The position numbers and the translations under genes were made by a program. A stretch of 64,000 bases of DNA from Bostrychus sinensis (lineage: Eukaryota > Chordata > Actinopteri > Gobiiformes > Eleotridae), in contig CM036243.1 of the NCBI GenBank assembly GCA_020698575.1, positions 20,179,403 through 20,243,402 on the forward strand. Direction: 5' to 3'. This document shows, piece by piece, positions 13,101 to 25,100 of this stretch. Positions within the stretch are counted from its first letter, which is position 1. Every line of letters starts with the position of its first letter. The notes beneath the pieces are model-generated. The model saw only the letters and a program-made list of their open reading frames with translations, did no database searches and had not been told where the DNA came from.

Positions 13101-16100
13101 GCACGCACATAAGTAACAAGTAAATGATCGGCTTGAGTAATGTAGGAATAGTGTTAACAACTCCACAAATACAAAACCACAGGGATTTTAAATCATGTAG
13201 ACGTTTTGACATCTGTAATGTATAGTGCTTTGTTAATAATTGAGGTGCTTCTCCTGACCCATGTTATAAATTGTAGTCAATCGGGAGCTCTGTTGAATCC
13301 AGCTGACTTTGATCCACATGAGTACATCGGGGACATTTACAAATGATGCTCATGAGTCATTCAAAATGTGTACGTTTACCCCAGGCTGTGAAGCAGAGAT
13401 TAAATAGAGGGTAGAATGAGATGGAGATAGTCTTTATGAGCACAGTGCAGCAGACATGAAGGAACAGAGTGTAAGGTTTCACATGGGATAGAGCTGCCTG
13501 CTCTGGGAAACCCATATCTACACCAAATTACATTTCTTGAGTTATAATTTCTCTCTGGTCTAATAATGGTGTTTGTATTTAGACATAACTGTGGCAAAAG
13601 AAGAAATGAGAAGTGGGCAAAAGGTGTGTGAAAGGATTTAAAGGTATAACTTACTAATGTTAAACAAAATACTGCAGCTCCCAATATCTTTCATTATTTT
13701 ACAGTCACATTGGTGAAAATTTCCTCCTTATTCATAATAAAGATTTTCCTATATTGTGTTTGTGAGAGAGGTGCGTTATGTGGAATCAAGTAGGTAAAAA
13801 AACTGTACTCATGTAACAACACTGCCATTTCTGTGCAGTGTGGAATCCCAGATCTAGTGCCCTTTCCAGCAATGAAATATAGTGCACAGACCTGAACTCA
13901 AATAGAAAAAGTTCTCAGGGGTAAATGCTGTATTGAGCCACAACACCCTTAATCCTCACGATAGTAAAGAATCCACTAAAACTTTTATGTGTTTCTTTAC
14001 GGACTCTTTTGGGCTGGTGCTGGATCTGTCGTCCTATCTTGAAATGCTGCATAATCCTTAAAAAGCCCTGGATCCAGACGATGTTGCGAATCTACACCAA
14101 ACACTAAAAGCTTCCTTCCTTGGCCCATTACTGACCTTTTGAGAAATAATTATTATTATTACTGTATAGAATTATTATTTTTATAATTAAATTTTGAGTT
14201 ATCTAGCTAGCAGACAAACCAACCAACAAAAATTGCCAATTTACACAACTTTCTTAGTTTTAGTTTTTCTTGTGGAGATAAATATGTAGCTGAATACAGT
14301 TTAATTATGTCCAGAAAGCTCCCTCAAGGAAAATATTATTGTTGACATTTTTACTTCAGTGGTACCAATTATTCATCCATGTTTTTTATACAAAAAGAGA
14401 CCCTGAATAATAATTCTCCAGCTGCTTTTTCTAAAGTCTGAGTCATGGAGACAGCCAGTAGTCCAGTCCTCTCACACCACTTGTGATGTGTGGAAAGGTT
14501 ATTATATAATTTTGGCCAAGCGTCAAAACAAAGTGCACAATAAAAGGTTGAACCACACCTATTCGTTTTTTTTTATCTACAATCAAACTTCACCTAGCTC
14601 ATATTGTCCAGACTGATTTCTGAACTCCTCAAGAAAAATGAATATCCTTTTTAATTTAACATGGGAGACTTGTTAATTTGTTTGCAACCAAGACTTTCTT
14701 GATTCCAAGGCAGACTGAGAAAGCAGAAGATAAAACATGGGGAGGAGGCTTAATGATGTGAGGTACATTAGAAACAGACAGATGGTGTTCCCAAGCAACA
14801 CACAAAGCCCCCACTGCTGACACATTAGAGCTGGTTATTAGCCTGTGCAGATAAATTGGTTTGTTTTCCATGTCTTTTGCACAACCGTTTAGAAATTGTT
14901 GGCTTCTGCCAACTCAAGACAGCAGAATCACAGGGGATGGTCAAAGCATAAGTAATTGAAGGAATATTTTTATGAGCACATTATGAATACTAAGTAGAAT
15001 GAATAACAAACAGAAAAGATAATGATGAACTGTCCATAAAAATAGCGGGATACCATTTTTTTTTTTCAGGTGAAATTTGAATTTGAATTAAAACTTTTTA
15101 TTGTCACTTACAATCCACCTAATGCCAAATTCAGACACTTTCAAAATGAAAATTTACATTATTTGTATTTTCTCAAAAAACATTCTTTTCTATGATTAGT
15201 TATCAAGTTTATCCAAACATATATATTTTTAATAAGTACAAGCATTACTGCAAATATTTGTGTACTATATTGTATAAAGATAACATTAGGAATAGGCTGA
15301 TAACTTCAATGATTTGAGCACTCCTAGAATATATTTACTAATTTACACTATTACATTATCTGCACCATTTAAAAGGCTAGACAACAATTTTGAGAATTTA
15401 AGGTCCAAATTAACTAAATGTAATACCAGACCATATAATTTATTAGTGCTGCACGATTTGATGAAAATGTGCGATTGCGATTATTATGGACAATATTGCG
15501 ATTTGCAATATTATAAATGAATGGTGTCATGAGTCTACTTGCTTGAATATCAAGGACAACACAGAATATTGTTTCTGTATTTCTCAACTCAAAACATACA
15601 CGACACAAAAAAGATTACATAATGTTTTTTCCAAATAACTTAATATCAAAAAATAAATAAAAGTTTGAAAATAAAGATATTTCTGCTAATTGTAAACAGA
15701 ATGTCATTATAAACTTTTACGTAAACCTGTAAACAGTTACGTAAATCTGTTAAGTGGTGTAGCACTTGCAAATGTATTCGGGATTGTACGTTGTGGTTCT
15801 TTCAGGCGGTTTTCAGTTTTATCTTTCGCGTTACTTGTTTGGGTTTTTATTTGCATGCACTCGTCATATTTTTCTCTGTGTTGTCTCAAATGTTGATAGA
15901 GATTGGTCGTATTACTTCGGGACGTAGCGACTTTAGCTTTGCAGGTTTTACACAGCACGTATTGTTGTTCAGCGCCGTCGTACCTGAAACCAAAGTATCG
16001 CCATACAACAAAAGTTGCATTTTTTTCCGCCACCAACTCTGCTTTTCTCTCATGTTCCTCCTTAGCGTCCAGGTCTTTTGCTACTGTTTGCTGCAAACCA

Positions 16101-19100
16101 GGTAGTCACGTGTCCATACCTGCTGTAAGCGGGTGTCTGAGTTTTGTTAATAGTGCGCCTGTGCCATTCACTTTGAACCTGTTTCGTACATGTTTTTCTC
16201 ATGCTCTGATTGTCAGTTCTCTGAGCGCCAGGCAATAAACAGAAACGAGTTCACATGTTCCCGTGCTCCAAAGAAATACTTTGCCTCCGAGTTTTGTCCT
16301 GTGTCTACAATTTATTTGAGCCCCACACAGCTCGCACGTTACACTGCGGCTGCCCACAGTGTGTGGATGTGGCGTCACCTTACTCCACATTGGTTTACAT
16401 TAAATCACAAATCGCAGTCTTTTACGCGGTTACGTAATCGCACAGCGTGACATCGCGATTGCGATTAGATTAATCTTGCAGCACTATAATTTATGACCGT
16501 ATTTTCCGCACTATAAGGCGCACCTAAAAGCCTTTAATTTTCTCAAAAACCGACAGTGCGCCTTATAATCCGATGCGCCTTATATATGGATCAGTGTTGG
16601 TTAATTATGGCTACCGTATTCAGGGGGCGTCGCCGAAGTGACAGCGGTAAAAATGGTAAAGGGGAATTCCAGTCCCAGCTGTTCATGTGTGCCAGAGGCG
16701 TGTTTATGGATCCTGCCGCAAAAGAACAAGGAGGCGTGGCCTTTGCTCCATCTAGTAGAAGAGTTGCGACATTGAGGGGACAGAAAACTGAGCGCTCGAA
16801 CGCTGTTCATGTAGCTTTGAACTGTGACAAATGGAGTTGGAAATACATTGTTTTCAACAGGGAGTTGTAAGAATGCTGGTTTGTATTCTATTAATAAAGT
16901 TTGACTGACTTATCTGACTGTTTTATTGACATTCCCTTTAGCGCAGCGCCATCTAGTGGATGCACCTTATAATGCGGTACGCCCTATATATAAAAACAGT
17001 TTTAAAATAGGCCATTAATTGAAGGTGCTCTTCCTCCATTCTCCTCCCTGCGGCAGATGAGGGGCCGACCCAACAATGATCCCCAACTACATCCCTGATA
17101 TTTGAATTTGCTTGGCCTTTGAAAAAAAATCAGGGTTCATAACTCTTGGGACTTACCTGGTTCCAAGTCGAGCTGGCAGAGGTACTGGGAGGTGCTGAGG
17201 GTGACTACCACCACACGGTGCCTAAGGACATCCTCCCTCGTGGGCATCTGGAAAGTGACTTGTGTGCCAGAGATGAGACAGTACTGCTGGACTACTGGGT
17301 GGACCGTCTTCACCCATCGGTTCCTGAAATATACCCTGCAAAACAAAACATGACCACAGATGTAAAAACATTACATTTACTGACAGAAACAACAGCCAGA
17401 AATAACTCACATACTCACTCAATTTTCATTATTGTGGACATTTGTATCATATTTTTGCACAATTACACAGGACTGGCAATTATTTATTTTTTTAAAAGAT
17501 TAAATATAAAATAATTTAGAAATTATTTAACTGAGCTTATTACTCAAAGGACACTGTAGTAACAATATAACGCTGTGTAGTATTATTCTTAAGTGTTAGT
17601 AACTTGAATTTCAGGGACAACAGTAAATTTATGCAAGTAAAGACAGCAGTTTGTGACTGTGAAGAAATCCACACTGGAAGCCCTTGAACTTGGACTGTCC
17701 GTGTCCACTCATGTGAAACAAGTTATTTGACTGACCATATGGTCCCAGGGCCTGCGTGTGTAGCTACACATGCACTCAGCTGTCATGTAAGGTTTGGCCA
17801 GGTCAAGGCAGACATACTGTAGCTTTCTTGTGTTTTATGACCTTTGGGGCTGTTGAATTGTGATTAGAAGCCTGTAGTGCAGGTAGACGAATGCTTGGGT
17901 ATGTGTTGCCTTCTGTAAAGTTCAGAAAAGTTCTTGAAGGCTTCCTAAGGTAAGTTGAATCACTTGATCATTGTTTTAATCAGAATAATGAAAATATAGG
18001 TGATCAATCAATAGTTAATCGACAGATAATAAACTCAATGTCAGTTTAAATGTTAGTATAAAGCTTTATTGGGGGAATAGAAAAACCTGTGTTGACTGTC
18101 TTTTACCTGAGAGGTCTGGCGTGTGAATTTCCTGCGTCAACATAAGGATGAAGGTAGTCCTTAATGTAAAGGTCAGCTGCACTGTTGGAATGAGTGCAGA
18201 TAAGGACCCTGTAGAGACAAAAGACAAAAAGGTCAGACACAACACTGGGAAAAAAATTGTAACTCTGTACAGAAAACAGAAGTTAGGACGGTGGGAGGAA
18301 GCCGGAGAACCCGGAGAGAACCCACGGTAACACGGGGACAGCAGGACATGCAAACTCCACCCAGAAAGTTCGTGTGGTGCATATTGGTCCGCCCGGGGCT
18401 CGAACCCACGACCTCCTTGCTGGGAGGCGAGGACGCTAACTGCTCTGCCACCGTGCACCCCTATTATGTATATTGTATGTTCTAAATACTCTCCAGGAAT
18501 GAGCCCTTTGCATCCAGTCTGCTCTCATTCATGTATCCAAAAAACTACGTACAGCTCAGTCTCCATTGATTGTGAGTAAATTGTTTGTTTTGTAGTAAAA
18601 AGTGCTAGCCACTATGCCACCGTGGCGGCACGGTGGCATAGTGGCTAGCACTCCTGCCTCACAGCAAGAAGGTCCTGGGTTCGATTCCCGGACTGTGTGG
18701 GGCCTTTCTGTGTGGAGTTTGCATGTTCTCCCCGTGTCTGGGTGGGTTTCCTCCGGGTACTCTGGTTTCCCCCATCAACCTCAAAACATGCACAATAGGC
18801 AAAAACCTCCAGCCAAGTGCTCCTGACCGGGATCCTGGCTCAAGATCTGGAGAAGGGTTCCCGGGCGCTGCACTGCAGCAAGAAGCCCACTGCTCCTGAC
18901 AGGTTGCCCCAGCGGCATTGAGGGATGGGTCAAATGCAGAGAATGAATTTCCCCTATGGGGGATCAATAAAGTATACCTTACCTTACCTTACCTTAAAAT
19001 GGCATCAAACAAAAGTTTTAAGAAAATAAAAGGCTATTTTTTCATGTTTCTGTTCAAAATACTCTAACAGAACTGCCCTTTTTTGGTCACATAATGTTTT

Positions 19101-22100
19101 AAAGAATGTAAATGTGCAATGCTGTTCCAGAGGTGACCAAGATTGATTTAAAGATAAATAAAAGCAAAACATAACCCTTTTAACTTTTTCCCTATGCGTC
19201 TTGGGACTATTCTGCAGGTGCCTGGTGATCTTACAGGGCTGCTGTATAAGGGAGCATCATGTTTTTTTATTTCAATATTAATAATGTCTGGCTAAATTTA
19301 TAGAAAATTTAAAATAAACAAACAGCATTTATTAAATGCATAAATGACAAATCTGATGTGTTCCCTCAATAGGCTGCACACTAGAGTCATCTGTCAGAAG
19401 TCTACATGACATTTTTTCACAATTTAAACAGTAAGGGAAAGCAGGCACAAGTCCAGTGAAGTCACTCTCACTTGTCTTAGCTTTTAAAAAATCTATAATT
19501 CATTCTAAACATGGAATAGTTAATGGCTTTGAAGTGAAATAAATATTACATTGCTAGACATTTAACATTACATATACACCATCTAGCCTTATTAAAAAAC
19601 AAAATGTTAGCTTCTGTTCTGGGGACAATGCCCAATGTATTGCATTCATTTTTCATAAAGACCAGGGAACCATTTATGGCCATGCGCTACATTGCTTTTG
19701 TTCTGAGGATATTACGGCATTTCCCATGGGCATTCACACACACAGAAAAATCTCACTAATGATGAAAAATGCCAATACAAAAAAGTTGTTTTGCTAGAAA
19801 ACTCTGGGAGGTTTACTGAAGTGGCATAACTTGATTGATTTGATTGAAGTTTACATGCCTGTTTCTTCCAACCCAAGAGACATGTTGATAATCAGACTAA
19901 CCATGTCAGCTGACCAAAAAGGACTTGGAACAAAACTTGCAAAATCTCATAAATAAAATGCCATTCTGCACTGAAACACAGTTTGCATCTTGATGTTTTC
20001 TAAATTTAAATGTCAAATCCATGGCTGTCTATGTCCTGGAGCAAATATGCAAATCAGTAAATACTCCATACTCAATCACAGCCCTTAGACTGACCTCACA
20101 GCAATGGTGATTGCTCATTGACAACTAGGGAAGCTGAACTTCCTCTAAAATTTAATGAAATAAATGGTCAAATATGTGCTGTTGAATTTCATAAAATTAG
20201 ATATTAAGTTACATTAAAAGTTCTATAGAATGTTTTTAATTTTGTGAGTATGCCGTTCATTAATCAGCTGTTAAGTCTGGTTCTCCAACGCAATCTGCCT
20301 TTCACCTCACAGTAGCTTGGATGCTGTATAAATCTGCAGTATCTTCCAGACTATAAGTCACATTGGTCAAAAAATGCATCATGAAGAGGAAAGTCGAATT
20401 TATTTAAAAATGTATTTCACAAAATCCAAGACCAAGAACAAACATTTAATTTGGAAAGGCAAGTTATTCAACTACACAATAGCACACAGAACAACAGGTT
20501 GAACGGGTGTCTGTGGTATGGTACCGTAAAACATAAACAGTTATTTCGCTACACAATAGCATAAAGAACATACCTGGGAGGCTGAATATGCTAAATTTAC
20601 AAAACAAGCCAGTGAGTCTAAAGAAAGTTACCAGTAAGGAAGTTTCCTGAGCTCTCCATCTTATTCTACATCACTACTGACCGTAGTTGTTACAAGCCTA
20701 CAGTGCCCTCTGGCAGCTGTAGACAGTAATGTTTACTCCTTGATTAATGTTAAATTTGTTATACAAGTCGCACCTGACTAAGTTGCAGGACGAGCAAAAT
20801 TATGAAAAATAGTGCGACTTATAGTCCGGAAAATACAGTACCTATTGACACCGAGCCTCAATGGATCTCTATGAGAAAGAAGAAGGCTTTTTTTTTTCCC
20901 ATTACAAAAAAGCAAGACAGTAATTGGATGAATGCAGCAAAATCGCCCCTGCCCCTGGATGCTCAGAATCTCTGGGAGTCAACGGAGCAGTGGGCAGATC
21001 GTGACACTGGCTGATCAATGATGATTGGTGGAACTGACAGAGGTTTTTTTGACTGACAGTCACAGCTGCTTTTACCAGCTTCGAAGAACGCAATGAATTG
21101 GAGTAATTGCTAAGAGCAGAGGAGACAGTTGCGTGTCGAACTGCTGTCCGGAGCATAAAGCAAAGTGGTTTACCTTATTTTTTACCGTTTGTACGTAACA
21201 CTCTAAATCGACAAGGCTAATCATAGTGCTGTTGAGTTTGCATCTTGTTTAGGATTCATTAGTTTGTTCGTTCATTCAATATCAACGATGTAGGGAAACT
21301 AGCCTGCTGGTTAGCCCAGGACTAAACGTTATGAGCTTCCCCCGTATTAAAGACAGCAGCCGCCACTGCCGCACAGGCAGATTATCACCAATGTCATGAA
21401 GATTTTACGTTCACAGAAGTACCAGAGTTGAAATTCAAAGGGGATATATTTTTGAGTTTTCTAAAACATTATAATGTTGTTCCTTCATCAAACACATAGC
21501 TGGACTTGTGTTTTGCCTCATTCATCATGCATTTTTAACTAATCCTGTATTAATGTATTGAACCCCTGACCACTCCAGGAAGCACAGATCAACAAGCCTC
21601 CAGTATCCAGTATACTCTCAGTCATTTATCCAAGAAAGTGTGTACAGCTCTGTTTCCACTGACTCCTCACAGCTATTTTTCATTTTGTAGTAAAATTGCA
21701 TCATACAAAAAAACTGAAGGAAGTAAAAAAAAATATTTTTCTATGTTTCTGTTCAGAATAGCACAACAGCTCTGAACTCTACTGGTCTCTTCATCTGTTT
21801 CTTTATAGCAGTAGTTATTTTTTTAAAGGTTGTAAAACATGCAGTGCTGATATTACTTTAAAAATATAAATTAAAGCATTATATTTCCCCTTTAAAGAAA
21901 AGGTGAAGGTGAGATTTTCAGCAGCAAAAGCATATAAACAAACCTGGTATTTTCCTGGCGGAGGATGTGCTTGACAGCCTGAGCCAGGGTGAAGGTCTTG
22001 CCTGTGCCATAGGGCCCAATGATAAGGATTGGGGGCAGGGAGACAGTGATGGGTGTGGTGATAGCAAGAATTGCTTCTTTCTGTTTGGCGTTCAGGCGAG

Positions 22101-25100
22101 GATCCAGCTGCTCATCCCACTGCCTGATATTTTAGAAGCAGCAGCAAACATTAGGATTAGAAAGGACGCAAGAAAAGTATTCACCTGGTAAACTCCAAAA
22201 CACAAACAAAACAGAAATGTGTAAAGGCTGATTGTATTATAAATAATACAGTCATTAGTGGGTATATGTGCTTTGAGACAGTGAAGTGCACAAGAGACAT
22301 ACTAATAGTCAATTTGATTACTGGCATCCCTGCCCTTACATGTATTAAAAATAATTTCCATATAGAATTATCTGTCACTTAAATATGGTAGATAATGTGC
22401 GCATAGTAGCACACTTTTTGCTTTCAGACCTCAGTTTAAAAATAGCCCACTAGGATGCCATACTTTGACTTATCTAAATTCCAATTAAAACAAATGTCAC
22501 ACAATCAAACTAAGTTGGCAGGATACGGCTGCAGCTGAGAAAATTACAGGGGATTACTTCTGACTTTTGCTCTTGTCAATAAGGATTTCTGCATGTCTCT
22601 TCTCACTTGTCCAACTTCAGAGAAATATAAGGATTTAGAAGTTGGCAGCATTTCAAAAATGAGACAAAATCAGCAAAGGTAAAATGTGCAGTCAGCTCTA
22701 AAAATTGTGTGTCCTCTGACTTATGTAAGTCTACTAAGTCTAGTATGTGTATGCTATTCTGGGTATAGTTTAACAGTGATTCTTATAAATATATATAGAA
22801 AATACAATGATGTTGCTCTATTTTGCATTTATATGGTACAATGCTGAATGGTATTATATTAACCTATTGGGGCTCCAGGGGATAGTTGGGCTGAGGTTGA
22901 CGTCAGGAAAAAGAATTGTGTTGTCTTTGATGCGGTCCAGAGCATAGTGCATTTCACACAGTGGCAACCTGTTCAGCTGGAACTGGAGCTCCACCTGGAA
23001 CAAAAACATAACAGTATCAAAGCTTAGCTTGTTCAACCTCTACAATAACTATTTTTTTTTTATTTCAGCTGCTTATTTTCAGCTTTTCCTGTCAATACAA
23101 AGTGCATCACATATCATTCTCTTCCCTTTTCTCAGTGGCCAGGTCAAGTACAATCAACCAACCAACCCTAATGTATTTAAATTCAGCTAAGCCCTTTACA
23201 CTGTTGATAGTTATGTGCTTGGCTTGTTTACTTAAAGATCATTAAATCATCAATGCATGTGTATTAATAATGAAACGTATTACACTAGAAAGGATGTACT
23301 GGTGAAATATAAAATACAGAGGAATATAAATGTGGAATTAGTGAAAGATCAAATAAATATGAATCTAAGTATGGTGAAAGCAATAATGGCTGGAAAATGG
23401 CAGAGGCCCACAAAGAAAGGAAAGAGGAAGCATTAGAGAGGAAGTAGAGGCACATGCAGCGGAATAAGAAGATTAACTCCCTCACCGTGATCTGGTGACG
23501 GTTTTGATAACTGTTAAAAAAGCGCCTTGTTTCTTATGCAGACATTTAGGCATTTCCTGAGGCTGAGGAAGGTAGAGTCAGTACTGAAAGATTTCTTACG
23601 ACTAAAACCCTCAAGATGAAACTCACTCAATGAAAACAATGTCCTCAGTGGAAAGATTGCCCTTATTTATCAAGTGGCCATAAGTTAAAATGTTAATCCT
23701 TAGGTCTATCTTCAATCTTCAAATACTTAAGTGGCTGCAGTTTCAGGCTGGAAAGAATCACGGGTCAGAACCTATTTTTTCGTCAGTGGTCACTGTTCCT
23801 ATTAAAAAAAACACACCTGTATTTCTCTGTCTGGCAGTAGCCCTAGCTCTTCACAGCAGTCTTTGCAGATCCTAAGGAAGATGTAGTCCTTGGTCTTCTC
23901 CTCAATCACAGCCTCATAGACGCGCTCTTTGACCCCAGGAGGTGGTTGGCAGCTGGCACCTTCACGACCCAACGGCAAAAGAAGAACTGAATTCACCTTG
24001 GTCATCACTAGCCGTCCAGCTAATGTGTCCTGAATTGAGAAGAAGGCAAAGTTCAATAAATGTGGTAAAGCCAAGAGCATTTGTAATATTTGAATGCATT
24101 AAACTCTTCTACCTCAGACAATGTTTCCGTAAGTTTGAAGCGTGCAAAAAGTTGTCCATTCTGGGCATACTTAGCTCCAACTGATATGCCCGTCAGCATA
24201 AAGCTTGTGACGAGCTGGAGGTTCACTTTAATGTTAAACCTATATAGACAAACACAGAAAAGCCATTACATTACAATATCAGTTGTGTAACCAATTATAA
24301 TTTTTCATACCAAAAATGGCAAAAAAAATGGTTAAAAACATATTCAGAGATGTCGGTGTATAATTTAAATTTCTCTTTTCAGAATTTTATGCTACTTTAA
24401 AGCAAAATCTCATCAAAAATGATAACGCAATATTGTTAAATCTAATGAATAACATAAAACATAAGATAAACCAAAACAGTAGTTCCTGAAACAAATTGAG
24501 TGAAAGAAAAGGGTAAGTCTGACACCTTGTGGTAGGCTAAAGCCATTGAACACAAATTACTCCCAATTGTCAGATTTTATATTTATAGATCTTTGTGGGA
24601 AAATGCTTTTTTGTCAACAATATTAATTTGATATATTTATCAAACCCAAATTCCTCTGTAATATTATTCTGTACTCAGTCTTGATAACCAAGTGGAAGCT
24701 TGTGTACTCACTTGCTAACTTCCTTGTATTGTGCAATCTCTTCTATATAGAGAAGGTCATGCAGCCGGGCCTGGTAGTTGTCTTTGGTCAGAGTCTTGTC
24801 AAGAACTGACTGGGTGAAGAGCTGGTCAGCTGACAGGGGGATCTGGTAACGGGACAGGAGGCTACGCTCCATGTCTGCCATTGTCTCATTGGGAGTGAAC
24901 TCAACAATGGTCTTACAGGAAGCATCCCAGCGCTTTGCTGTCATCAGAAGTTGCTGTCTTGCGGCCATCAGATGTTCAAGATCTGATAAAGGAAGAAGAA
25001 AGCTTAAATAATGAGGAAGAAAAGCATTATTAAAATACTTAAACATTCTGAACTGTGTAACTTGTACTATATTTCATGTAGCTGAGAAAGAGATAAAAAG

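Larger units (their letters stand above)
11455..15443. other. First part of the large HELZ intron between coding exons 17 and 18
   Basis: Apart from the repeats listed separately, this holds low-complexity T runs at 11658-11692 and otherwise unremarkable AT-rich sequence. No hidden exon is needed: exons 17 and 18 join in phase. Confidence 0.6.
18510..19130 (+). repeat. Dispersed repeat interrupted by a SINE
   Basis: 18510-18600 plus 19000-19130 together match 21600-21830 in the same orientation. The interruption is the SINE at 18601-18994. See the finding on the filled and empty sites. Confidence 0.7.

Noticed and set aside
15791..16238. Plus-strand open frames of 104 and 111 codons
   Set aside because: Antisense to the BED-finger frame of the hAT remnant; no domain.
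18619..18700. Possible tRNA gene (A-box and B-box-like sequence)
   Set aside because: No cloverleaf can be closed, and the same sequence recurs at 18.3 and 58.1 kb with a shared non-tRNA body; it is a SINE.
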